Shown here: positions 56,856 through 64,000 of the stretch, piece after piece
Numbering within the stretch: the stretch's first letter is position 1
Layout: each line of letters begins with the position of its first letter
NCBI GenBank assembly: GCA_934438175.1
Contig: CAKSBH010000008.1
Span: forward strand, 31,651-95,650
DNA length: 64,000 nt
Origin: an uncultured Eubacteriales bacterium
GTDB taxonomy: Bacteria; Bacillota; Clostridia; Oscillospirales; UBA644
Reading direction: 5' to 3'
Notes under the pieces: model-generated
The model's input: only the letters and a program-made list of their open reading frames with translations
Database searches by the model: none
What the model was told of the DNA's origin: nothing
Program-made: the position numbers and the translations under genes

Positions 56856-57958
56856 GTTCCGATTCCCATCAGCATTCCCAAAGAAGAAAACAACAGAAAC
56901 GCATACGCAACCGCTGCTGCAAACACAATTCTCACCGCCGAAAGCGAGACGGCGAAAAACGAACGTACCGTTTCGTTTCCGGACAGATCAAACAAAAGTT
57001 CTCCTGCCCGAAAAACCAGCAATCGGACCGCCAATTCCGCCAGCGGAGCGGAGACGGAAAGAAACAGAGAACCCGCCGCAAGAACGCCGGCATTGCGGCA
57101 AACGGACCGGGCGCAGGCATATACCGTGTCCAGTCCGGCACTCACCGTCGGCCCCACATACGGGATGTAAGAACTGACGGAAAGCTGGGCGGCACGCCGG
57201 AACACGGTATCGGACGCTCCCGAGGAAGCAATTCGCAGGGAAAGAACCCCGGCAAACAGGCAGGAAACGAACACAAGCAAGCCGATGGCAACATTCTGAA
57301 TGGTACCGGACACCCGCTGCAGCGTCCGGTTCCCGGTCACGCCTGCCGCTACGCCGAGCGCCAGATGAATTCCGGCACACGGAAGAACCAGTGCGGATAC
57401 GGCATAAGAAAACACCTGAACTTCCGAACAAAACACAGCGTAAGCCCCGGATGCGGACGTCGGATATCCGGCAGCCGCGACCGCCGAAGCCATAACCGAA
57501 GCCGCCGAAGACGCAAAGCTCCCGATGCTCTCGGTCTTTTCCGCCAGAGCTCCGGCAGAAGAAAAAACCGATCCTCCGCAGATTGCCGCAACGGCGGAAA
57601 CGGACGCGTAACCGACCGCTGCCTGAATTCCCGTCCTTCCACGGGAGGGAACAAGACGATTCAGAACAAAAAGAAGAATGGCAAGAGCAAGAATTGGATA
57701 CAGAAGTCCGGAAACACCGCTCAGTGCCGATAAAACCGCCTGCTCAACCGTCCGGAGAACTGGAGCAAGCTGCGTAACGCTCTCCGTCCCGTCCGCCAGA
57801 TTCCCGGCACCCTCCGGCAGATTCTTTTTCAGGTCTTCCAGACCGCTTTCCTCGCCGATTTCCCGTTCCGTATCCGTCCATACGTCGGCACAGAAAAAGC
57901 CGGAAAAGCAAACCGTCAGGACAGGAATCAGCAGTAGAATCGGAAGAATTTTTCTCAC
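56852..57958 (-). CDS. spoIIIAE: Stage III sporulation protein AE
   Basis: SpoIIIAE is the polytopic membrane core of the SpoIIIA complex, with some resemblance to secretion-system export gates. The 368-residue protein has a cleavable-looking signal segment (about 1-22), an acidic periplasmic stretch, and about eight hydrophobic segments rich in Ala, Ser and Val. The conserved piece is SYIPYVGPTVSAGLDTV. GTG 57958 is supported by AAGGCGG 7 bases upstream and overlaps the spoIIIAD stop (ATGTGAG). The longer frame to 58084 is rejected. Confidence 0.93.
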   Translation of the reverse strand: MRKILPILLLIPVLTVCFSGFFCADVWTDTEREIGEESGLEDLKKNLPEGAGNLADGTESVTQLAPVLRTVEQAVLSALSGVSGLLYPILALAILLFVLNRLVPSRGRTGIQAAVGYASVSAVAAICGGSVFSSAGALAEKTESIGSFASSAASVMASAVAAAGYPTSASGAYAVFCSEVQVFSYAVSALVLPCAGIHLALGVAAGVTGNRTLQRVSGTIQNVAIGLLVFVSCLFAGVLSLRIASSGASDTVFRRAAQLSVSSYIPYVGPTVSAGLDTVYACARSVCRNAGVLAAGSLFLSVSAPLAELAVRLLVFRAGELLFDLSGNETVRSFFAVSLSAVRIVFAAAVAYAFLLFSSLGMLMGIGT

Positions 57959-58344
57959 ATTGTCACCGCCTTCTGCGCCAGTTCCAGCAGATCTTTCAAA
58001 AGAGGAATGCTCAGAAGAACCACGTAAATTTTTTCTGCCAATTCCACCTTTGATGCCAGTGATTGCGCACCGGCACTTTCGCACAGTTCGCAGACAAACT
58101 GAGCAAGGTATCCCGTCCCGATTGCCTTCAGGACAACGGCGGAAGCGTCCGGGGTAAAACCGGAAACGGTCATGAATTCCCGGGTAAAGTCGAGAAGATC
58201 ACTCATCTGAGGCAAAAGAACGAGAATTGTCAGAATCCCGGCAAGAATGCAGACTGCCGAAGCGTATTCCGGTGTCGCGGCACGCAGAACGACGGAAGCG
58301 ATCACACCAATCAGAACCACCGAAAACACCGTCATCAGATTCAT
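57955..58344 (-). CDS. spoIIIAD: Stage III sporulation protein AD
   Basis: This small polytopic protein (129 residues, about four membrane segments) is required for the SpoIIIA channel. The family pattern IGVIASVVLRAATPEYA, FLAQ-like YLAQFVCELCESAGAQSLA and KVELAEKIYVVLLSIPLLKD is clear. ATG 58344 overlaps the spoIIIAC stop. Confidence 0.94.
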   Translation of the reverse strand: MNLMTVFSVVLIGVIASVVLRAATPEYASAVCILAGILTILVLLPQMSDLLDFTREFMTVSGFTPDASAVVLKAIGTGYLAQFVCELCESAGAQSLASKVELAEKIYVVLLSIPLLKDLLELAQKAVTM

Positions 58345-58535
58345 ACGCCGAACACTTTCCTCACTGTATCAAACAATTCCTTTACTTCCCCAACAACCAG
58401 CAACAACACAACAATCAGTCCAACCACCGTAACCATCATGGCGTACTCCGAACGGTCAGACTTTACAAGAAGTTGATTCAGAACCGCGACAATCATGCCC
58501 ACTGCCGCAATCTGAAAAAGAAGTTCAATATTCAT
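58341..58535 (-). CDS. spoIIIAC: Stage III sporulation protein AC
   Basis: This 64-residue, two-segment membrane protein is paralogous to SpoIIIAD. It reads MNIELLFQIAAVGMIVAV then LNQLLVKSDRSEYAMMV, ending EVKELFDTVRKVFGV, which is the usual family sequence. The start is the second of two adjacent start codons. Confidence 0.93.
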   Translation of the reverse strand: MNIELLFQIAAVGMIVAVLNQLLVKSDRSEYAMMVTVVGLIVVLLLVVGEVKELFDTVRKVFGV

Positions 58536-58554
58536 CACACTTCAGCATTTTCGG

Positions 58555-59043
58555 TTACAACAACAGAATTACGGCAAACAGTCCAACCATCAGCCCGCCT
58601 GCGGCGTACAGCCGACCATACCGTTCCCATCGGTTCCGTGCCTCCTTTTTGTTTTGATCCAGCGCGGTCGCAGCAGCAGAAAAACAGGAAATTTCCGCTT
58701 CGTAGTTTCCTGCCCCCTCTTCCCGAAAGAAACGATCCAGAATTTTCCAGTCGCTTTCGGTCAGACACTGAGAAGCACCGATTTTTTTCTTTGCCGTCCG
58801 GTAAGCGCTTTCCGAGGAATTTGCCGGGAGAGCTGCCATTTCCCGCAAAAGACGACTCTCTGGTTCAAAACGGAACAGCGTCTCGCCGAAAGGGTTGCGG
58901 AAAAACCGGATTTCCGACGAGGCGCGGGTCAGATCCCGCTCCAGCGCATCCAGCTGATCCACACGCTTTTTCAGCCGCAGTGAGGAAACGGCGCCGCACA
59001 AGGTCGCCACGGTAAGAATCAGAATCATTGCCGCTGTTTTCAT
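58555..59043 (-). CDS. spoIIIAB: Stage III sporulation protein AB
   Basis: SpoIIIAB resembles type II/IV secretion F-family membrane proteins and works with the SpoIIIAA ATPase. The 162-residue protein has an N-terminal membrane helix (about 3-22), a soluble helical middle (LDALERDLTRASSEIRFFRN) and a C-terminal membrane helix ending AVILLL. GGAGG precedes the ATG, which overlaps the spoIIIAA stop (ATGA). Confidence 0.92.
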   Translation of the reverse strand: MKTAAMILILTVATLCGAVSSLRLKKRVDQLDALERDLTRASSEIRFFRNPFGETLFRFEPESRLLREMAALPANSSESAYRTAKKKIGASQCLTESDWKILDRFFREEGAGNYEAEISCFSAAATALDQNKKEARNRWERYGRLYAAGGLMVGLFAVILLL

Positions 59044-59930
59044 ACCGGTTCCTCCGTTTTACAAAGGCATCTCGCCCGATGATTCCGATCCAGAAGAATG
59101 ACCGTTTTCAGTTTCCCCGTTTTCAGCATCTCCGCAAGAAGCGGACGGCGACGAACGTCATCCAGGTCGTTGGCGTGCGCGGAAAACAAAAAAGAAACCC
59201 CACAGTTCAGTCCCTCCGAAACCGCTTGGTCCTCTGACCCCAATTCATCAAAAACAATGACCTCCGGACGAAGCGTCCGCAGGGCGATTTCGATTCCGGC
59301 ATTTTTCGGATACCGGGACAAAACATCACAGCAGGGACCGAGGTCAAAGCCGGGAACTCCGTGGCAAACAGCACCGATCTCCTCACGGGAATCCACCACA
59401 CAGACACGGATTCCCGCTTCGGAAAGCTGACGTGCCGCATCCCGCAGAAACGTCGTTTTCCCGCAACCGGGAGGCGATATCACCAACGCGCTTTTTGCTT
59501 GCCCGTTCTGCAGAAGATACGGCATCTGTCCGTCTGCCGCACCGCGCCATTCCCGTGCCACCCGCAGGTTCAAAGCGGAAACATCCCGTACGCCGACCGG
59601 TTTGCCGTCCCGCAGCACACACGTACCGGCAATGCCGAGCCGATGTCCGCCGGGAAGCGAAAGAAAGCCGGACGCCAATTCCTCTTCTACGGAATAGACC
59701 GCATATCGGCACGCGCGGCGAAGCGTTTCTTCCACATCCTGCGGATAGACCGGCAAGGCGTGGGAAGGATCGGTATAACCGCATTGTCCGAGGTACCTTG
59801 TTTTTCCGTCGGAGCAGACGGAAAACGGACGTCCCGCACGCAACGTCAGATCACTGATTTTTTTCGGCTCCGGAAGCTGCCTGAAAACGGAAAACAGCCG
59901 ATCCGGCAGGATTTCACAAAGATTCTGCGT
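59040..59930 (-). CDS. spoIIIAA: Stage III sporulation protein AA (ATPase), probable ACG start
   Basis: SpoIIIAA is the secretion-type AAA ATPase of the sporulation channel. It shows GHRLGIAGTCVLRDG, Walker A SPPGCGKTTFLRD, VCVVDSREEIGAV, RTLRPEVIVFDELGSEDQA (Walker B) and SAHANDLDDV. The first standard start, TTG 59843, would cut into the conserved LTLRAGRPFSV. The homologous segment NLCEILPDRLFSVFRQLPEP lies in frame upstream. There a strong ribosome site (AAGAGGGTGATC, ending about 59934) is followed at 7 bases from GAGGG by ACG (59928-59930). I therefore place the start there; if only TTG is used the CDS is 59040-59843. Confidence 0.9.
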   Translation of the reverse strand, partial: TQNLCEILPDRLFSVFRQLPEPKKISDLTLRAGRPFSVCSDGKTRYLGQCGYTDPSHALPVYPQDVEETLRRACRYAVYSVEEELASGFLSLPGGHRLGIAGTCVLRDGKPVGVRDVSALNLRVAREWRGAADGQMPYLLQNGQAKSALVISPPGCGKTTFLRDAARQLSEAGIRVCVVDSREEIGAVCHGVPGFDLGPCCDVLSRYPKNAGIEIALRTLRPEVIVFDELGSEDQAVSEGLNCGVSFLFSAHANDLDDVRRRPLLAEMLKTGKLKTVILLDRNHRARCLCKTEEPV

Positions 59931-59952
59931 CCGATCACCCTCTTTGCTATCA

Positions 59953-59981
59953 TCTATATGGAAACCTGTCCCCGAATATGC
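59953..59981 (-). promoter_or_regulatory. Sigma-E-like promoter of the spoIIIA operon
   Basis: On the minus strand the -35 is GCATATT (59975-59981), the spacer is 14 bases and the -10 is CATATAGA (59953-59960). It matches the mother-cell sigma-E consensus and is placed directly before the spoIIIAA ribosome site. Confidence 0.65.
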
Positions 59982-60017
59982 GATAACAAATTATTTTCGG
60001 GAAGAGGCGGCGGCGTC

Positions 60018-60046
60018 TTGACAAGATGTTTCTGAAAATGTATAAT
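60018..60046 (+). promoter_or_regulatory. Sigma-A promoter of guaB
   Basis: Full consensus: TTGACA (60018-60023), 17 bases, TATAAT (60041-60046), 59 bases before the ATG. No purine riboswitch fits in the leader. Confidence 0.9.
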
Positions 60047-60105
60047 AGATAAAATATAGAAACAGAAAAGAACAACCCCATCGGACGAAGAAGGAGAACA
60101 CACTT

Positions 60106-61605
60106 ATGCATCTTTACGAAGAACCGTCGCACACTTTCGGTGAATATCTTCTGGTTCCCGGCTATTCCTCAGAAGAATGCCGCCCGGAAAATGTCACGCT
60201 TAAAACCCCCCTCGTCAAATTCCGCCGGGAAGAAACTCCGGCACTTTCTCTGAACATTCCGCTTGTTTCCGCAGTCATGCAGGCCGTTTCCGGTGAATCC
60301 ATGGCAATCGCTCTTGCCAAAGAAGGCGGGATCTCGTTCATCTACGGCTCGCAGACCATTGAGGAGGAGGCGCAGATGGTTGCACGGGTGAAATCCTACA
60401 AAGCCGGGTTTGTTACCAGCGATTCCAATCTGAAACCGGATTCCACACTGGCGGATGTGCTTGCGCTCAAAGACAGGACCGGACACTCTACGATAGCAGT
60501 TACGGAGGACGGAACGCCGAACGGGAAGCTGATGGGAATCGTGACAAGCCGGGACTATCGTGTCAGCCGTATGGATCCTTCCTGCAAAGTCCGGGATTTC
60601 ATGACAAAGTTTGAAGACCTTATTTATGCGGATGAAACCACCAGCTTAAAGACCGCAAACGACATCATCTGGGATCACAAACTCAATGCGCTGCCCATCA
60701 TCGACAAAAACAGAAATCTCAAATATCTTGTTTTCCGCAAAGACTATGATTCGCACAAAGCCAATACTCTGGAACTTCTGGACGGACAGAAGCGTTTTCT
60801 GGTCGGAGCCGGCATCAACACAAGAGATTACCGCGACCGTGTTCCCGCTTTGGTTGAAGCCGGGGCGGATGTTTTGTGCATCGATTCTTCCGAAGGGTAC
60901 TCCGCCTGGCAGAAAAATACCCTGGACTGGATCCGCTCGGAATACGGCGACAGCGTTAAAGTCGGTGCCGGAAACGTGGTGGATCGTGACGGGTTCCGTT
61001 TTCTTGCCGAAGCCGGGGCGGATTTCGTAAAAATCGGAATTGGCGGCGGCTCCATCTGCATCACCCGTGAACAGAAGGGAATCGGCAGAGGGCAGGCAAC
61101 CGCTGTTATGGAAGTGGCACGTGCCAGAGATGATTATTACAAAGAAACCGGCATCTACATTCCCATCTGCTCGGATGGAGGCATTGTTCATGACTATCAC
61201 ATGACGCTTGCGCTGGCAATGGGCGCCGACTTTATCATGCTTGGCAGGTACTTCGCCCGCTTCGACGAAAGCCCCTCCAACAAGGTTATCATCAACGGCA
61301 ATTACATGAAAGAGTACTGGGGCGAGGGCTCCAACCGTGCCCGCAACTGGCAGAGGTACGACCTGGGCGGATCCAAAAAACTTTCGTTTGAAGAAGGGGT
61401 CGATTCGTACGTTCCCTACGCCGGACGGCTGAAAGACGGCGTTCAGACCTCCCTGAGCAAGGTGCGCTCCACCATGTGCAACTGCGGAGCCCTGACCATT
61501 CCCGAACTGCAGAAAAATGCGAAAATCACACTTGTTTCCGCTACCAGTATCGTGGAAGGCGGCGCTCACGATGTGCTTCTCAAGGACAAGCAATTCCAGT
61601 CTTAA
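60106..61605 (+). CDS. guaB: Inosine-5'-monophosphate dehydrogenase
   Basis: GuaB oxidises IMP to XMP with NAD, the committed step to guanine nucleotides. The 499-residue protein has PLVSAVMQAVSGESMAIALA, two CBS repeats (about 100-220) and VEAGADVLCIDSSEGYS. The catalytic loop is IGIGGGSICITREQKGIGRG, where the active cysteine sits in SICITR; the usual GPGSICTTR is altered, as in the divergent clostridial/Bacteroides-type group. The flap arginine and tyrosine lie in the C-terminal ARNWQRYDLGG region. AAGGAG lies 9 bases before the ATG. thrC follows 24 bases on. Confidence 0.96.
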   Translation: MHLYEEPSHTFGEYLLVPGYSSEECRPENVTLKTPLVKFRREETPALSLNIPLVSAVMQAVSGESMAIALAKEGGISFIYGSQTIEEEAQMVARVKSYKAGFVTSDSNLKPDSTLADVLALKDRTGHSTIAVTEDGTPNGKLMGIVTSRDYRVSRMDPSCKVRDFMTKFEDLIYADETTSLKTANDIIWDHKLNALPIIDKNRNLKYLVFRKDYDSHKANTLELLDGQKRFLVGAGINTRDYRDRVPALVEAGADVLCIDSSEGYSAWQKNTLDWIRSEYGDSVKVGAGNVVDRDGFRFLAEAGADFVKIGIGGGSICITREQKGIGRGQATAVMEVARARDDYYKETGIYIPICSDGGIVHDYHMTLALAMGADFIMLGRYFARFDESPSNKVIINGNYMKEYWGEGSNRARNWQRYDLGGSKKLSFEEGVDSYVPYAGRLKDGVQTSLSKVRSTMCNCGALTIPELQKNAKITLVSATSIVEGGAHDVLLKDKQFQS

Positions 61606-61629
61606 AAATCAAGAAAGCAGATTATTGAT

Positions 61630-63105
61630 ATGGATTACATCAGCACAAGAGGAAACGCCCCGCGCGTCAGCAGTTCCGAAGCGATCCGGAACGGGCTTGC
61701 GCCGGATGGCGGACTTTACGTTCCCGAAGTTGTTCCGACACTGACTCCGGACGATTTTGCGACCCTGCAAACGCTCTCCTACCCCGAGCGCTCCGCATTC
61801 ATTCTTTCACGCTTTCTGACAGATTACACCTATGAAGAGCTTCTTACGGCTTCCCGCGAAGCGTATGCGGAGTCCTCGTTCGGCTTCACACCTGCCCCCG
61901 TCGTCCGTCTGGACGACACCCGTTTTGTTCTGGAGCTGTGGCACGGTCCGACCTGTGCGTTCAAGGACATGGCACTTCAGATTATGCCCCGGCTGCTTTC
62001 GCTCGCTGTACGGAAAAACAAGGAAAACGAACAGATCCTCATCCTGGTTGCAACCTCGGGCGATACCGGCAAGGCGGCTCTTGAGGGCTATAAGGATGTT
62101 GACGGCGTAAAGATTCTGGTTTTTTACCCGGAAGACGGGGTAAGCGACATCCAGAAGCTGCAGATGACTTCGCAGACCGGAAGCAATGTATGCGTCTGCG
62201 CAATCCGGGGGAATTTTGACAATGCGCAATCCGGCGTCAAAGCCATCTTCTCCGACTCTGCAATCGCAAAGGAACTTTCCGAAAAGGGATATCTCCTTTC
62301 CAGCGCAAATTCCATCAACTGGGGACGGCTCGCCCCGCAGATCGTTTACTATCTTTCTGCCTACTGCGACCTGCTTTCCTCCGGCGCAATCCGGCAGGGA
62401 GAACCCATCCGCATCTCCGTTCCGACCGGAAACTTCGGCGATATTCTCGCGGCATACTATGCCATGAAGATGGGGCTTCCCGCAGAGAAACTCATCTGCG
62501 CCTCCAACTCCAACCATGTTCTTACGGATTTTCTCCAAACCGGAACATACGACCGCAACCGCGCCTTCCACACCACGATGTCACCGTCCATGGACATTCT
62601 CATCTCCTCAAACCTGGAGCGTCTTCTCTTCATGCTTCAGGGGCCCGAAAAGACAGCGATCTGTATGAACGAACTGGCAGAGACCGGACGCTATGCCGTG
62701 TCTTCCGATGTAAAAGAGCAATTGGACCGGATCTTTGAAGGACAGTTTGCCACCGAAGAAGAAACCGCGGAAACCATCCGAAAAACGTTTGAAAACGACC
62801 GGTATCTGTGCGACCCGCACACGGCGGTCGGGTTGTGTGCGGCAGAAAAAGCACAGGGAAACGGCAAAGTCCTCACCGTGTCAACGGCAAGCCCCTACAA
62901 GTTCTCTGCCGATGTCCTTCATTCGCTTACGGGAGAAGCCCCTTCGGGCGATTTCTTTGCCGTTATTGACCGGCTGGAGGAATTATCCGGCACTCCGGCG
63001 CCGGCACCGATCCTCGCGCTCCGGAACGCCTCCCGACGCTTTACCGCGTCTGCCGGACGAACCAAGGACGAAATGTGGAAAGAAGTGAAGAACTTCCTTT
63101 TCTGA
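61630..63105 (+). CDS. thrC: Threonine synthase
   Basis: ThrC is the PLP enzyme that converts O-phosphohomoserine to threonine. The 491-residue protein is of the long class: YISTRGNAPRVSSSEAI and GLAPDGGLYVPE at the N-terminus, and ELWHGPTCAFKDMALQ with the PLP lysine (about residue 115). VATSGDTGKAALEGY and PTGNFGDILAAYYAMKMGLP bind the phosphate groups. The rest of the threonine pathway is not in the window. It may be cotranscribed with guaB; a terminator follows. Confidence 0.97.
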   Translation: MDYISTRGNAPRVSSSEAIRNGLAPDGGLYVPEVVPTLTPDDFATLQTLSYPERSAFILSRFLTDYTYEELLTASREAYAESSFGFTPAPVVRLDDTRFVLELWHGPTCAFKDMALQIMPRLLSLAVRKNKENEQILILVATSGDTGKAALEGYKDVDGVKILVFYPEDGVSDIQKLQMTSQTGSNVCVCAIRGNFDNAQSGVKAIFSDSAIAKELSEKGYLLSSANSINWGRLAPQIVYYLSAYCDLLSSGAIRQGEPIRISVPTGNFGDILAAYYAMKMGLPAEKLICASNSNHVLTDFLQTGTYDRNRAFHTTMSPSMDILISSNLERLLFMLQGPEKTAICMNELAETGRYAVSSDVKEQLDRIFEGQFATEEETAETIRKTFENDRYLCDPHTAVGLCAAEKAQGNGKVLTVSTASPYKFSADVLHSLTGEAPSGDFFAVIDRLEELSGTPAPAPILALRNASRRFTASAGRTKDEMWKEVKNFLF

Positions 63106-63110
63106 AAAAT

Positions 63111-63151
63111 AAAAGATCCCGCAGAATCTTCCGGTTCTGCGGGATCTTTTT
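63111..63151. terminator. Bidirectional terminator between thrC and the cupin gene
   Basis: AAAAGATCCCGCAGAA (63111-63126) pairs perfectly with TTCTGCGGGATCTTTT (63135-63150) around an 8-base loop. The inner 12-base stem is identical to that at 38040. Confidence 0.95.
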
Positions 63152-63168
63152 GCAAAAATCTTTTTGTA

Positions 63169-63492
63169 TCAATAAGAAACAATCAGCTGCATCTTGAATT
63201 TTTCTTCTCCGAAAACGGCATGGGGAATGTCTTTCGGCATGATCAGGGTCTCGCCCTCGGAAAGCAAAAAGACCTGTCCGCCAACCGTGAAGCGGCCCAT
63301 TCCCTCCAGCACGGTGACCATCGCATCGCCGGAAGCGGCGTGCGTGGAAATTTCCTCGCCCTTGTCAAACGAAAAGACCGTCATACTGACCAATCCGTTC
63401 TGCACAAGCGTTTTGCTGACCACCTGCCCTGCCTGATAATCCACCAGATCCTTCAAAAGCAACTTGGTCTGTTTTTCAATGTTTTTGTACAT
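63169..63492 (-). CDS. Cupin domain protein
   Basis: This single-domain cupin of 107 residues has KGEEISTHAASGDAMVTVLEG as motif 1 (one H, with the family's usual HxH reduced to one histidine) and LIMPKDIPHAVFG as motif 2. It is likely a small metal- or sugar-binding protein; the function is unknown. AGGAGG lies 8 bases before the ATG. It is monocistronic and convergent with thrC. Confidence 0.88.
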   Translation of the reverse strand: MYKNIEKQTKLLLKDLVDYQAGQVVSKTLVQNGLVSMTVFSFDKGEEISTHAASGDAMVTVLEGMGRFTVGGQVFLLSEGETLIMPKDIPHAVFGEEKFKMQLIVSY

Positions 63493-63607
63493 CGTCTTTT
63501 CCTCCTGTCTCCGATATTCTGAAAAAAATCATTTTCACGGTAAGTATTCCCAGCAAAAAGGCACCGTTATACGGATGTGCGGTCTTTTCGCACCCGACGG
63601 CTGCATT

Positions 63608-63635
63608 CATGCCAATCGGGGCATGTTTGCTTTTT
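63608..63635 (+). terminator. Terminator-like hairpin in the 63.5-63.8 kb gap
   Basis: CATGCC (63608-63613) pairs with GGCATG (63620-63625) and is followed by TTTGCTTTTT. No plus-strand gene ends here, so it may belong to a lost element. Confidence 0.45.
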
Positions 63636-63640
63636 AAAAA

Positions 63641-63679
63641 AATAAGACGATTATCTTTTGCAGAAATAATCGTCTTATT
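63641..63679. repeat. Perfect 14-bp inverted repeat
   Basis: AATAAGACGATTAT (63641-63654) and ATAATCGTCTTATT (63666-63679) flank an 11-base loop. The 344-base gap 63493-63836 holds this, the hairpin at 63608 and the G-rich repeats at 63706, and no convincing gene; the 79-codon frame at 63476-63715 has no ribosome site. Confidence 0.6.
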
Positions 63680-63705
63680 CTGGCAAAGAACCGTAATTTT
63701 GATAG

Positions 63706-63776
63706 AAACCCTCAAAGGGGGTGCAACTTCGGTTCAGAGGGGGGTGCAGTTCTCGATTTGAGGGGGTGTAGTTTTT
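63706..63776 (+). repeat. Three G-rich direct repeats resembling an IS21-family end
   Basis: AAAGGGGGTGCAACTTCGGT, AGAGGGGGGTGCAGTTCTCG and TGAGGGGGTGTAGTTTTTCA follow at about 23-base intervals. Multiple tandem transposase-binding repeats of this kind are typical of IS21-family termini. No istA or istB gene is present, so this is an isolated end, or the element extends no further in this window. Confidence 0.5.
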
Positions 63777-63836
63777 CACCAACTGCACATCTGTAGGCGT
63801 AAACCAAGCGTTTAAACCGTCCCGACAAACCGGAAT

Positions 63837-64000
63837 TTATAGATTGAAGGTTTCCTGGATCAATCTTGCAGCGTTATCAGGTTCCATATCAGAATTATCA
63901 ATCCTTAGGTAGTTATCAAAAGGAATCTCGCCTTCATAACTAACACACCTATGGTTTTTGTCATCATTGATTAAACGCTGATTTGAAGTCTCTATATCTC
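63837..64000 (-). CDS. C-terminal end of a probable P-loop kinase-like protein (partial)
   Basis: I translated this by hand: an open minus-strand frame enters at the right edge and ends in TAA (63837-63839) after 54 codons. It reads DIETSNQRLINDDKNHRCVS, then YEGEIPFDNYLRIDNSDMEP and DNAARLIQETFNL. The end, with LRIDNSDMEPDNAARLI, resembles the C-terminus of small AAA/P-loop nucleoside or cytidylate kinases, where a conserved D-N/T-S precedes a final helix. The N-terminal part lies outside the window, so the call is tentative. It is AT-richer than most genes here. Confidence 0.55.
   Translation of the reverse strand, partial: DIETSNQRLINDDKNHRCVSYEGEIPFDNYLRIDNSDMEPDNAARLIQETFNL

Noticed and set aside
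60047..60105. Purine riboswitch before guaB
   Set aside because: The leader is too short and lacks the conserved three-way junction.
63476..63715. 79-codon minus-strand frame downstream of the IS-like repeats
   Set aside because: No ribosome site, it overlaps the cupin gene start and the inverted repeats, and the composition is not protein-like.
1..64000. CRISPR arrays, rRNA, tRNA and prophage genes
   Set aside because: No regularly spaced repeats, no rRNA or tRNA cloverleaf sequences and no phage structural or integrase genes were seen on reading through both strands.

Overview
This window looks like chromosome of an anaerobic, endospore-forming member of the Clostridia (Bacillota), probably gut-associated and without a cultured-species match I can name. 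The evidence is a complete spoIIIA operon, spoIVFA/spoIVFB and a sipL-type coat gene, a 1185-residue pyruvate:ferredoxin oxidoreductase, the clostridial ispH-rpsA fusion, meso-diaminopimelate dehydrogenase, HPr kinase and whiA. Base composition is near 50% GC and coding density is high, except for one AT-rich island.

Layout. 1-7.6 kb (minus): one long unit, murR-type regulator, BaiN-like flavoprotein, cmk, plsC, ispH-rpsA, hprK, murB, whiA (cut by the window edge). 7.9-19.7 kb: an amino-acid ABC binding protein whose lobe order looks circularly permuted, its permease, hflX, valS, three RNA or unassigned methyltransferases and a GH38-like protein. 19.8-21.5 kb: an AT-rich type II restriction-modification pair, probably acquired. 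21.7-32 kb: amidohydrolase, DUF5662 protein, ddh, rpmE, then rodA divergent from spoIVFA-spoIVFB, the TIGR03960/DUF2344 pair, queT (with a possible preQ1 riboswitch), galU, an aldose epimerase and a small unknown. 32-38 kb: sipL, rpsO, pnp (with a long structured leader), a decayed membrane-protein gene and a DUF1624-type acyltransferase. 38-42.9 kb: nifJ, a phosphopantetheinyl transferase and a Nudix hydrolase. 43-60 kb (minus): nth, rarA, aldo/keto reductase, a transposase fragment, recN, argR, nadK, tlyA, oapA, the large non-coding OLE RNA, ispA, xseB, xseA, a TsaD paralogue, nusB, an Asp23 protein and spoIIIAH to spoIIIAA. 60-64 kb: guaB, thrC, a cupin, IS21-like end repeats and the tail of a probable kinase gene.

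How it fits together. The 43-60 kb block is the conserved Firmicutes arrangement around isoprenoid synthesis, DNA repair, arginine and NAD control. In a subset of anaerobes this block carries OLE RNA next to its membrane partner gene oapA. Here a roughly 610-nt RNA has its own sigma-A-like promoter just after a terminator for ispA, a closing stem joining its ends, and oapA 26 bases downstream. Sporulation control is visible as sigma-E-like promoters before spoIIIAA and spoIVFA. The rpsO-pnp junction carries two RNA structures, a leader hairpin that hides the rpsO ribosome site and a 100-nt hairpin before pnp. Both suggest post-transcriptional autoregulation.

Several genes (spoIIIAA, the DUF1624 gene, perhaps spoIIIAG) lack ATG/GTG/TTG where homology and the ribosome site call for a start. 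No rRNA, tRNA or CRISPR array was seen. All calls come from reading the sequence; no search or folding program was run.
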